Source of the DNA: SAR202-VII-2 sp965263165
GTDB taxonomy: Bacteria; Chloroflexota; Dehalococcoidia; Lucifugimonadales; SAR202-VII-2
Assembly: GCA_965263165.1 (NCBI GenBank)
Contig: OZ253584.1
Coordinates: 744,001 to 808,000 of the forward strand
Length of the DNA: 64,000 bases
Direction of reading: 5' to 3'
Every line of letters begins with the position of its first letter. Position 1 is the first letter of the stretch. The notes beneath the pieces are model-generated. The model was not told where the DNA came from. It saw only the letters and a list, made by a program, of their open reading frames with translations, and made no database searches. Position numbers and translations under genes: made by a program. Positions 41,971-49,743 of the stretch are shown in pieces.

Positions 41971-43251
41971 GTGCCTGCATACGCGATCATAGGCGGTCAG
42001 TGGGGCGACGAGGGCAAGGGGAAGATCGTCGACTTCCTCACCAGCGACGCTAAGGCTGTCGTGCGCTTCTCCGGCGGCAACAACGCCGGCCACACCGTCA
42101 TGACCGACGAGGGTGAGTTCAAGTTCCACCTGGTGCCCTCCGGTATTGTGTGGCCTCACCCCATATGCGTTATCGGCAACGGCGTCGTCGTCGATCCCGA
42201 CGGCCTCCTATCCGAGATCGCCGGACTTCAGAAACACAACATCGACGTCAGCCGGCTCGTCATCAGCGACCGCGCCCACGTCATCATGCCCTACCATGTG
42301 GCCCTGGACGGCTTGGAGGAAAAGGCCCGTGGAAAAGACGCTCTTGGCACCACGGGCCGAGGCATAGGACCGGCCTACATGGACAAGGTCGCCCGTTGGG
42401 GCATCCGCATGGGAGAGATCAAGGACATCAACGGCCTCAAGCCCCGACTCGACGCCCTCGTGGCGCAGAAGAACGCCCATATCCAACTCTACGGCGGGGA
42501 CCCCTTCGATCCCTCTGATCTCTACGAGCGATGCCAACGTTGGTCGGAGCAACTCGGCGGCTACATTCAACCCACCGAGATTTTGATCGAGGACATGCTG
42601 GCCAGGGGCGACGCCATCCTGTTGGAGGGTGCCCAAGGCGCCCTCTTGGACCTCGACCACGGCACCTATCCCTACGTCACGTCGTCGTCCCCGACGGTGG
42701 GCGGCGCCATAACCGGCTCCGGGGTTCATCCACGCCACCTGAAAGGCATCATGGGAGTCTTCAAGGCCTACACCACGCGGGTGGGCGCCGGCCCCATGCC
42801 TTCGGAGTTAGACGACGAGGTCGGCGACACCATCCGCGAGCGGGCCTGGGAATATGGCACTACCACCGGCCGGCCCCGGCGCTGCGGCTGGTTCGATGCC
42901 GTGGCCGCCCGCTACAGCGCCACGGTCAACGGTTTCACTTCCGCCGTGCTGACCCGCCTCGACGTTCTGGACGGCATCAGCCCGCCCAAGGTATGCGTCG
43001 CCTACAAGTACAACGGGGAGATCATCAACCGGTTCCCCAGCAGCGCATCCATCCTGGAGCACTGCGAGCCGGTGCTCGAAGAGTTCGAGGGTTGGGACAA
43101 CCCCACGGCCAGCCTTCAGAATATGCGGGACCTTCCCCGCCAGGCCAAGACCTACGTGCGGCGGCTGGAAGACCTCATCGGCTGCCCCATCAGCATCATC
43201 TCCACCGGCCCAAAGCGCGAGGAAACGGTGCTGGTCCACCCGGTGCTCTAA
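41971..43251 (+). CDS. purA: Adenylosuccinate synthetase PurA
   Basis: PurA joins aspartate to IMP, using GTP, on the way to AMP. The 426 residues start PAYAIIGGQWGDEGKGKIVD, then FSGGNNAGHTV near 36, GTTGRGIGPAY near 126 and DLDHGTYPYVTSSSPTVGG near 228. TTTGRPRRCGWFDAVAARY near 296 is the family block, and the C-terminus is STGPKREETVLVHPVL. GTG at 41971 has GGGAG five bases upstream and gives the standard N-terminus; the long 5' open frame is not conserved. It is convergent with dapA. Confidence 0.96.
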   Translation: MPAYAIIGGQWGDEGKGKIVDFLTSDAKAVVRFSGGNNAGHTVMTDEGEFKFHLVPSGIVWPHPICVIGNGVVVDPDGLLSEIAGLQKHNIDVSRLVISDRAHVIMPYHVALDGLEEKARGKDALGTTGRGIGPAYMDKVARWGIRMGEIKDINGLKPRLDALVAQKNAHIQLYGGDPFDPSDLYERCQRWSEQLGGYIQPTEILIEDMLARGDAILLEGAQGALLDLDHGTYPYVTSSSPTVGGAITGSGVHPRHLKGIMGVFKAYTTRVGAGPMPSELDDEVGDTIRERAWEYGTTTGRPRRCGWFDAVAARYSATVNGFTSAVLTRLDVLDGISPPKVCVAYKYNGEIINRFPSSASILEHCEPVLEEFEGWDNPTASLQNMRDLPRQAKTYVRRLEDLIGCPISIISTGPKREETVLVHPVL

Positions 43252-43393
43252 GACGTCAAAGCTTGGGCGTCCCTACCAAACGGCGTTGGCTGCGAGAGGG
43301 CGTCCCCACAATTGCCAAAAAGGCAGCCTCAGCAATCGTCTTCAGTCTTGATTGAGTAGCGTCCCGCGGGGCACTGGGTCGCGCCGCCGCCGC

Positions 43394-44308
43394 TCACCCG
43401 CCACTCGCCTGCCCGGCGCCCACTGGCAGGTCCACAGCGTAATTGCTCAACAGGTCCCGCAGAAAGGCCTGCGTTCCGGCCTCGGCCTCGATCAGCGGCA
43501 GCCTTGGCATCCCAACGCGAAATCCCACCTCGTTCAGGCACCATTTCACCGGTATCGGGTTTGCCACAATGAAGAGACCCTTGTTCAGCCGCAGTAGGCG
43601 CCGGTGCTCCGCAGCCGCCTCCGCCAGCCGGCCCTCGAGCACGCCCTCAAGCACGCCCCGAATCTGCCGGCCCACCAGGTGCGACGCCACGCTCACCGCC
43701 CCGTAGCCCCCCAGCGCCATGATCCCGAAGTTGTCGCTGTCATTGCCGCTCCACACCAGGAAACCGGGCCGGGCCTCCTCCAGGATCTGAGCCGCCTGCT
43801 CGAAGTCGCCCCCGGCCTCCTTGATCCCGATGATGTTGTCGATCTCGCTGAGGCGGGCCACCGTCTTCACGTCCATGTTCAGCGAGGTGCGGCTGGGCAC
43901 GTTGTAGAGAATGACCGGCAGGCTCGTCGCCTCGGCGATGGCTCGGAAATGGCGATAGAGGCCCTCCATCGGCGGCTTGTTGTAGTAGGGGACCACGGCC
44001 ATGACCGCGTCCACACCCTGCCGCTCGGCCTCCCTCGTTAGCTCCACGCTCTCGGCGGTGTTGTAGCTACCGACCCCCGCCACGATACAGGCTCTGTCCC
44101 CCAGGTAGCCCTTCACCTCAGAGAAGAGTTGGAGCTTCTCTTCCTTCGAAAGCGTTGGAGACTCCCCCGTGGTGCCCGCCAGCACCACGCCGTCGCTGCC
44201 CGAGTCCACCAATGCCTGCGCCAGGCGCTTGGCCTGCTCAACGTCGACTCTGCCCGCTTCGTCGAACGGGGTGACCATTGCGGTGAGTAGCCGGCCCACG
44301 GTAACCAT
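43394..44308 (-). CDS. dapA: 4-hydroxy-tetrahydrodipicolinate synthase DapA
   Basis: DapA condenses pyruvate with aspartate semialdehyde. The 304 residues show LLTAMVTPFDEAGRVD at the start, LAGTTGESPTLSKEEK near 43, the Tyr motif VILYNVPSRTSLNMD near 130 and the Schiff-base lysine in GIKEAGGDF near 161. GGAGGTAGGGAA precedes ATG 44308. The frame runs a further 66 codons upstream through a purine-rich stretch that is not DapA. It is downstream of asd on the same strand and probably in one transcript with it. Confidence 0.94.
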   Translation of the reverse strand: MVTVGRLLTAMVTPFDEAGRVDVEQAKRLAQALVDSGSDGVVLAGTTGESPTLSKEEKLQLFSEVKGYLGDRACIVAGVGSYNTAESVELTREAERQGVDAVMAVVPYYNKPPMEGLYRHFRAIAEATSLPVILYNVPSRTSLNMDVKTVARLSEIDNIIGIKEAGGDFEQAAQILEEARPGFLVWSGNDSDNFGIMALGGYGAVSVASHLVGRQIRGVLEGVLEGRLAEAAAEHRRLLRLNKGLFIVANPIPVKWCLNEVGFRVGMPRLPLIEAEAGTQAFLRDLLSNYAVDLPVGAGQASGG

Positions 44309-44529
44309 TTCCCTACCTCCAGCCGCCTTCCTGCCTTCCTCCCGCTTCCCTTCCTCCCGCCTCGCCTGCTGCCCCAGCTCCATCCCTCCAAGCTCGCGAG
44401 GAAGCATGACCTTGGCGTATCCCTTGGCCTGCCCCGCCCCGCCACGGTGCCACTGCCGGATCACGGCGCCAATCACCTTCAGTATGGTCCGAAACACGGA
44501 GGACATTCTTGCGCCTGTGGGCCCCTGTG

Positions 44530-45561
44530 CTACGAGCGCCTGCTGGACAAGAAAAGGTCCTGTTTGACCAGTTCCTCAGCGATCTGGATGGCATTCAGCG
44601 CCGCGCCCTTCCGCAGGTTGTCTGACACTATCCACATAGCGAGGCCCCTGGGATGGGAGCCGTCGCGTCGAATTCGGCCAACGAAAACCTCATCCCGACC
44701 CGCGCCCATCGTGGGCATCGGATACCCATGGCCGCCAAGGTCGTCCAAGACCTCAACGCCCGGGAAGGACTGGAGCAGTTCCCGCGCTTCCCCCGGACTC
44801 ATCGGCTCGGTGAACTCAACGTGCACCGCCTCGCTGTGGCAGACCGAGACCGGAACCCGCACACATGTCGCCGAGATTGCTATCTCCGGGGCGTGCATGA
44901 TCTTGCGCGTCTCCTCCACCATTTTCCACTCTTCGCTCGTGTAACCGTCCTCGCGCGGGCTCCCAATCTCCGGCAGCGCGTTGTCGGCAATCTGGTGGGG
45001 AAATACTTCGGACGAGGCCGGCTCTCCACTCAGGAGGCCGCGCCACTGCTGCTGCATTTCCGTGATTGCCCCGCCCCCGGCGCCCGAAACCGACTGATAG
45101 GTGTCGGCAACGATTCTCTTGATCGGGTTCACGCGGTGCAGCGGGTACAGGGCCATGACCATCTGCGTCGTGGAGCAGTTGGGTATCGCCACGATACCCC
45201 TGTGCTCCCGTAGGTCGTCCTTGTTTATCTCAGGCACCACCAGCGGCGTCTGCGGGTCCATGCGGAACACGGCTGAGTCATCGATGACAACGGCGCCCGC
45301 CGCGGCTATCACCGGCCCCAGTTCCCGGCTCACCGCCGTCGTCGCCGATACGAAGGCAATGTCGATGTCCTCGAAAGACTCCGGGGTCGTCTCCTGCACC
45401 TCAACGTCCACGCCGCGCACCTTCAGGCGCCTGCCGGCGGAGCGGCTGGAAGCCAAAAGCTTGATGTCGTCGAAGGGAAAGCTCCGCTCCTCGACGATGT
45501 TGAGAAACACGGCGCCCACCGCTCCGGTGGCGCCAACGACTGCTATCCTCGGCTCGCTCAA
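44530..45561 (-). CDS. asd: Aspartate-semialdehyde dehydrogenase
   Basis: The product is 343 residues. The N-terminal Rossmann motif is IAVVGATGAVG, with VLLASSRSAGRRL-type residues following. The catalytic cysteine is in AIPNCSTTQMV near 128, and RVNPIKRIVADTYQSVSGAG near 145 and RVPVSVCHSEAVHVEF near 237 complete the family. It reduces aspartyl phosphate to the semialdehyde used by dapA. Start is TTG with AAGGAG seven bases upstream. It lies between dapB and dapA on the same strand. Confidence 0.95.
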   Translation of the reverse strand: MSEPRIAVVGATGAVGAVFLNIVEERSFPFDDIKLLASSRSAGRRLKVRGVDVEVQETTPESFEDIDIAFVSATTAVSRELGPVIAAAGAVVIDDSAVFRMDPQTPLVVPEINKDDLREHRGIVAIPNCSTTQMVMALYPLHRVNPIKRIVADTYQSVSGAGGGAITEMQQQWRGLLSGEPASSEVFPHQIADNALPEIGSPREDGYTSEEWKMVEETRKIMHAPEIAISATCVRVPVSVCHSEAVHVEFTEPMSPGEARELLQSFPGVEVLDDLGGHGYPMPTMGAGRDEVFVGRIRRDGSHPRGLAMWIVSDNLRKGAALNAIQIAEELVKQDLFLSSRRS

Positions 45562-45676
45562 TGTCGGCTCCTTGACGCTCGTTCATGCCGCCGCCCAGCG
45601 CGGCGGCTCATCCATTCTACTAGCGGCGCCGGAACGAGGCCAGCGCCGGGGACCCAGGCCATCGGGCAGTCGGTTC

Positions 45677-46471
45677 CTACAGCCCCAGCACCTTGTCCAG
45701 CCCCACCACCAGGCCCCTATGCTCCACCACGTGCCGGATGCCCCGTAGCACACCTGGCATGAAGCAGTCGCGGTTGATGGAGTCGTGGCGCAGGGAAAGG
45801 GTCTGTCCGGCGGCGCCCAACAGGAGTTCGTGATGGGCCAGCCGGCCCGGCATCCGAGTCGCATGAATCGAAACGCCGTGCTCCTCCCCGCCGCGGGTTC
45901 CCGGCGTCGGTTCCTTGGACGGCATCTGCCGGATGAAGCGCTTTCCGCCCCCCTGCGCCGCCGCCTCCGCAATGGCGCGCGCCGTGCCCGAGGGAGCGTC
46001 CACCTTCTCCTCGTGATGCGCCTCCAGGACCTCCGCGTAGTCGAAGAAGCGGCCAGCGATGCGCGCCAGGTGGATCAGGACGACCGCCCCAAGGGCAAAG
46101 TTCGGCGCAATCAGCGCTCCGATGCCGCCCTCCTCAGCGAGGCGTCCGGCTTCCTCCAAGTCCTCGTCCCGCCACCCCGTGCTGCCGGAGACGATATGCA
46201 CGCCGGCGGCGGCGCAGGCTTTGAAGGCGATCGGCGCCGCTTCCCAGTTCGTGAAATCCACGACCACCTGCGGCCGCGCCCGCTCGAAAAGCTCCTCGGC
46301 GGTCGTGGCGAGCGGAATGTCGCCGGAACCGTCCGCCAACGACAGACTCCCGGTCCTCGCCGCTGCGTCGATGCCCCCCACAGGGCGCATGTCCTCGGCA
46401 TCGCACAGGGTCGCAAGCACCTGTCTCCCCATCTTGCCAAGGGCGCCGTGCACCGCAACGTCGATCATCAT
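45677..46471 (-). CDS. dapB: 4-hydroxy-tetrahydrodipicolinate reductase DapB
   Basis: The product is 264 residues. The nucleotide motif is VAVHGALGKMGRQV at residue 5. DFTNWEAAP near 77 and the catalytic block EAHHEEKVDAPSGTA near 155, with both His and the Lys, follow. GGGAGGG lies a few bases before the ATG at 46471; the extension to 46651 is not conserved. It is upstream of asd and dapA, so three successive lysine/diaminopimelate genes are in one direction. Confidence 0.94.
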   Translation of the reverse strand: MMIDVAVHGALGKMGRQVLATLCDAEDMRPVGGIDAAARTGSLSLADGSGDIPLATTAEELFERARPQVVVDFTNWEAAPIAFKACAAAGVHIVSGSTGWRDEDLEEAGRLAEEGGIGALIAPNFALGAVVLIHLARIAGRFFDYAEVLEAHHEEKVDAPSGTARAIAEAAAQGGGKRFIRQMPSKEPTPGTRGGEEHGVSIHATRMPGRLAHHELLLGAAGQTLSLRHDSINRDCFMPGVLRGIRHVVEHRGLVVGLDKVLGL

Positions 46472-46631
46472 TGCCCTCCCGCTTCCAACCTTCCCAGGGC
46501 CATCCTGAGACCTCAAACTGTACCCCATGCCGCCGTTCGCTGGAAGCGGGCCAACCGAAAAGGCAAACCGGCGGGAAGCGCCCGCCAATGACGCCGGAAC
46601 GAGTGCTTGCGGAACGGACGCGGGGGAAAGT

Positions 46632-47678
46632 CTAGGCGCCGTCCGGGACATACGCTATCTTCCCGACCACCTCGTTGTTCTCCATGATCCGCTGGCCCTC
46701 GGCAACGTCCCTTAGCGGCAGGATCGAGTGGACGACCGGCTCAATTTGGCCTGACTCCACGAACCTCAGAGCATCCAGCAGCTCGGCCTTGCTCCCCATG
46801 TGCGACCCCAGGAAGTTCAGTTGCTTGTTCCAGAGGAAACGCACGTCGGTAACAGCCTCGAACCCGGACGTGGCCCCGCAGGTGACCAGCGAGCCGCCAT
46901 ACTTCAGGCTGCGGACGCTCGTTGGGAACGTCGCCTCGCCAACGTGCTCAAAGACAATGTCCACGCCCCGGCGCTCCGTGATCCCGCCCACCTCCCTGGC
47001 GACGTCCTGACTCTTGCGGTTGATGGCATAGGCGGCGCCCAGATCGATGGCCCGGCCCGCCTTCTCATCGCTGCTCACCACGGCAATGGGCAGCGCGTTG
47101 AACAGGCGGCACACCTGAATCGCAAGCGTTCCCAACCCGCCGACGCCGCCCCAGATGAGCACGTGGTCGCCGGCCTTCACGCGCGCCCTGCTCACCAGCA
47201 TCCGCCAGACCGTCATCAGCACCAGCGCCACCGAACCCGCCTGTTCCCACGACAGATTCGCCGGCTTGGGGACAACGTTGACCGCGGGAATCCGCACGTA
47301 CTCGGAGTGGCCGCCCTCCAAAGGGCCGGTCTGGAAACCCCAGATGCGGAAATCGCGGCAGAAGAACTCCTGGCCGTTGGTGCACGCAGCGCAGGAGCGG
47401 CAGCTCAGCGAAGGGTGGGCGATGACCTCGTCGCCGGGCTTAACGTTGCCGACCTCGCTCCCCACCTCTTCCACGACCCCCGCCGCGTCGCTTCCGGAAA
47501 CGTGGGGAAGGATGATCTTCAGGCCCGGCAGGCCCCGCCGGGCCCAAATGTCGTTGTAATTGGCCCCCGCGGCCTTCACTTTCACGAGGACGTCGTTGGG
47601 CCCAGGCTTGGGAACCTCGATATCCCGGTAGCTGAGGACATCGGTCTCGCCATGCTCGTCAAACACGACAGCTTTCAT
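46632..47678 (-). CDS. Zinc-dependent alcohol dehydrogenase family protein
   Basis: The product is 348 residues of the MDR family. The structural zinc site SCRSCAACTNGQEFFC near 92 has the four cysteines, and the Rossmann motif is WGGVGGLGTLAIQVCR near 172. VSGSDAAGVVEEVG near 59 is the active-site region. The substrate is unknown; quinone or alcohol reduction are possible. The start is ATG at 47678 with AGAGGT upstream. It is upstream of and on the same strand as dapB, but there is a 160 bp gap. Confidence 0.9.
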   Translation of the reverse strand: MKAVVFDEHGETDVLSYRDIEVPKPGPNDVLVKVKAAGANYNDIWARRGLPGLKIILPHVSGSDAAGVVEEVGSEVGNVKPGDEVIAHPSLSCRSCAACTNGQEFFCRDFRIWGFQTGPLEGGHSEYVRIPAVNVVPKPANLSWEQAGSVALVLMTVWRMLVSRARVKAGDHVLIWGGVGGLGTLAIQVCRLFNALPIAVVSSDEKAGRAIDLGAAYAINRKSQDVAREVGGITERRGVDIVFEHVGEATFPTSVRSLKYGGSLVTCGATSGFEAVTDVRFLWNKQLNFLGSHMGSKAELLDALRFVESGQIEPVVHSILPLRDVAEGQRIMENNEVVGKIAYVPDGA

Positions 47679-47762
47679 TATGCATACCTCTAAGACGTGG
47701 GTATCCCCCGAACATTTCGATGGGAGGTCTCATTATATGCCACGGCAGTCCAGACCTTCCTA

Positions 47763-47876
47763 CTAGCCGGGGGGCTGTCCATCATCGTAGGAGTGGGCGC
47801 CCTCGCTCAACTGGTTATTATCGAGGTCCAGATATTCCAGGTTCGCAATGTTCGGGACGTTGTGGGCGTGGCCCGG
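47763..47876 (-). pseudogene. Remnant of a leucine-rich-repeat protein
   Basis: In the 500 bp between the dehydrogenase and the small membrane protein, the minus strand encodes NIANLEYLDLDNNQLSEGAH, a clear LRR unit, followed by a stop. It is only about 37 codons long and is cut upstream by an in-frame TGA at 47877. A signal-peptide-like sequence (TTWLIPLRICVLGLIHP) occurs further upstream in another frame. This suggests a broken secreted LRR gene. The rest of the gap shows nothing I can name. Confidence 0.4.
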
Positions 47877-48178
47877 TCAGCAGAGGACGACCCGAGCGTG
47901 GCCGACGGGGCATGGAGCCGCCGTAGGCCAGAGGCAGGGCCGGATGAATCAGCCCAAGGACGCAAATCCGCAGGGGAATCAGCCATGTTGTCATTACGAA
48001 TAACCCCTGATCGTCCATTCACCGTAGAAGTTAGAGCGCAGAGTCGCAAGCCAGCGCGCCGCCATTCGCCGCCCGGAACGTGCGGCATTGCGAAATCGGT
48101 GGCGCGAACGTATCATCGCTCCTGTGGCGCGCAATTCACGGTGTTTACATGACGCAAACGAGTGAAACGGAGGCAATC

Positions 48179-48439
48179 ATGGATTCCAAAGTAGTGCAAG
48201 GCGCAGCGGCGGCTCTACTGGCTGCCTTGACGCTGGCGGCTCTCGCATGGGGAATCAAGATTTTCGTCGAGGCAGTCGCACAGGTGAACTCCATGCTCGT
48301 CAGCGCCGGCGTCAGCACGTTCTCCGGACGCCTGGTGGTGTTCATCCTGTCGGCGATCATTGTGACCGCGCTGGCAGGCGGCGGGTACTTCCTGTTCAAC
48401 AAGTGGCTACAGCGCGAACAGGACTCTTCCAGCGGCTAG
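48179..48439 (+). CDS. Small two-helix membrane protein, unknown
   Basis: The product is 86 residues. Two hydrophobic helices lie near 8-30 (AAAALLAALTLAALAWG) and 52-75 (VVFILSAIIVTALAGGGYFL), with a serine/glycine-rich loop between and a charged C-terminus. GGAGG lies seven bases before the ATG at 48179; an upstream ATG at 48149 is less likely. I recognise no family. Downstream, about 350 bp hold only a palindromic repeat. Confidence 0.6.
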   Translation: MDSKVVQGAAAALLAALTLAALAWGIKIFVEAVAQVNSMLVSAGVSTFSGRLVVFILSAIIVTALAGGGYFLFNKWLQREQDSSSG

Positions 48440-48499
48440 GTGTAGTTCCCATAGGGCCTATCCGCGCCTGCGCCACGCGCAGATGGCTCCATCCCCATC

Positions 48500-48616
48500 G
48501 GCGATACCTCGCTTCAACCTGGCGTTGTACGACGAAACCCCTTCCTCCGGCTGCGGGGGAAAGGTGAGGATGGGGGTTCTCTTCAAGCCCTGCCCCCGAT
48601 TGCGGGGGCAGGGCTA
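48500..48616 (+). repeat. Dispersed palindromic repeat, long copy
   Basis: GGCGATACCTCGCTTCAACC at the start matches 14756, followed by TTCCTCCGGCTGCGGGGGAA and AGGTGAGGATGGGG. A second hairpin CCCTGCCCCCGATTGCGGGGGCAGGG ends near 48613. The element lies in the gap before the peroxiredoxin. Confidence 0.6.
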
Positions 48617-48795
48617 CGCGGTGGGCGGGTGCCAGCGGTTCCAGCAATCCGTCACACGCCGGGCGTGACAGTTGTAAAGCCTCTATAACGCTTCGTTACA
48701 CTTCCCAGCCGGACCCGAAGCGTACCGTAACAGAGCCGTAGCGGAGTCGTATCCCGGCCCCAGGAACGCCCCAACAACCCCTGGAGCAACTACGC

Positions 48796-49260
48796 CTAAC
48801 CGGCCTGCAGTTGCTCCAACTCCGCAAGGATGTCCGCCGGATCCGGCCGAACGCCCTGATAAGTGTACGTCTGCCTGACCGCGCCTTCCGGGTCAATGAT
48901 GAACACGGAGCGTTGGGCCATGCCCCGCTCCTCGTTCAGCACGCCGTACTTGGCCAGAACCTCGCCATGCGGGAAGAAGTCCGACATCAACGGGTACGAT
49001 ACGCCCCCCAACGCCTGGGCCCAAGCCCGAAGCGAGGGGGCTGGGTCAGCGCTAAGGCCCAGAACCTGGGCCCCCTTCTCCTCGAACCTGCCATTCATGT
49101 GGTGGAACGAGGAGACCTGGCTTGTTCAACCAGATGTGAACGCCGCCGGATACACCGACACGATAACCCACTTCTGCCCCTTGAACTGACTCAGGGCTAC
49201 CCGGTCGCCATTGTGGGCGGGAAGCTCGAAGTCCGGGGCCTGCTGGCCAACGTCAACCAT
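48796..49260 (-). CDS. Peroxiredoxin with in-frame TGA at the catalytic position (selenoprotein candidate)
   Basis: The frame from ATG 49260 (AAGGAGG six bases upstream) to the stop at 48796 encodes 154 residues if TGA at 49126-49128 is read through. The AhpC/TSA fold is continuous across it: VDVGQQAPDFELPAHNGD at the start, KWVIVSVYPAAFTSG before the TGA, TSQVSSFHHMNGRF directly after, then VLGLSADP and QRSVFIIDPEG. The TGA is codon 45, in the P-x3-T-x2-C motif (PAAFTSG-U) where every active peroxiredoxin has Cys or Sec. The whole frame has no cysteine, so it would be a 1-Sec enzyme reducing peroxides. A SECIS-like hairpin follows the TGA. Reading this as two separate genes leaves the second half without a ribosome site. 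Confidence 0.8.
49078..49114 (-). promoter_or_regulatory. SECIS-like hairpin after the TGA codon
   Basis: On the minus strand the RNA starts CUCCUCG 11 bases after UGA and closes with CGAGGAG; the stem is a perfect 7 bp. An inner CC-CCA / UGG-AGG stem leaves an apical loop CAUGAA about 27 nt past the UGA. Bacterial SECIS elements sit in this distance range. The match is structural only; a covariance check is needed. Confidence 0.5.
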
Positions 49261-49620
49261 CTGAGCGCCTCCTTGACTCTGTATGGAGATCCATCCCAAC
49301 GCTCCCGTCAAACGCCCCCGCCGCGGCAGGGGCGCGACGCCGCCAGTGTACTCGTGGCCAATGCTGTCGGCAAGGCACAGTGCCCCCGTCACCACGATGA
49401 TACCTCTGAGGTTGGACCAGCCCGCAGCCGCGCCACAGAAGATACTCCACCGCCCCCTTCACCTACCCCTGCCTCGCGTCCAGAGTAGGATGCAGGCGGC
49501 TGCGTCCCCGCCGGTTTGTGGAGGGGCGCCCGCAACACTGTTCGAGGGTGGGCAGGGTGGGATACCGGCATCCGCCCCTTCCCCTCACTGTCCCGTTGTA
49601 GTCCAATAGCTCTACGCGAC

Positions 49621-49649
49621 TTGCAACCCTCAGCCCGCGAGGGCTGCAA
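49621..49649 (+). other. Hairpin in the leader of the ThDP-enzyme gene
   Basis: TTGCA-a-CCCTC / GAGGG-c-TGCAA forms a 5+5 bp stem with one mismatch and a 7 nt loop. It lies about 95 bp before the start of the ThDP enzyme. No THI-element sequence (CUGAGA/ACCUGA) is present, so it is not a thiamine riboswitch. The remaining 480 bp of the gap show nothing else clear. Confidence 0.35.
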
Positions 49650-49743
49650 CCCGAGATTCGGGAAGAAGACCCCAAAAAATCAGACGCGTTATCCCCCAGG
49701 CAGGAAACCCCATCCGGGCCTCACCCTGGAAGACAGGCTAACC

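Noticed and set aside
49098..49128. Two separate genes on either side of the TGA at 49126
   Set aside because: The peroxiredoxin fold is continuous in one frame, the second half lacks a ribosome site before its first ATG (49098), and the TGA replaces the only catalytic residue.
49621..49743. Thiamine riboswitch before the ThDP-enzyme gene
   Set aside because: No CUGAGA/ACCUGA-type core was found; only a small hairpin is present.
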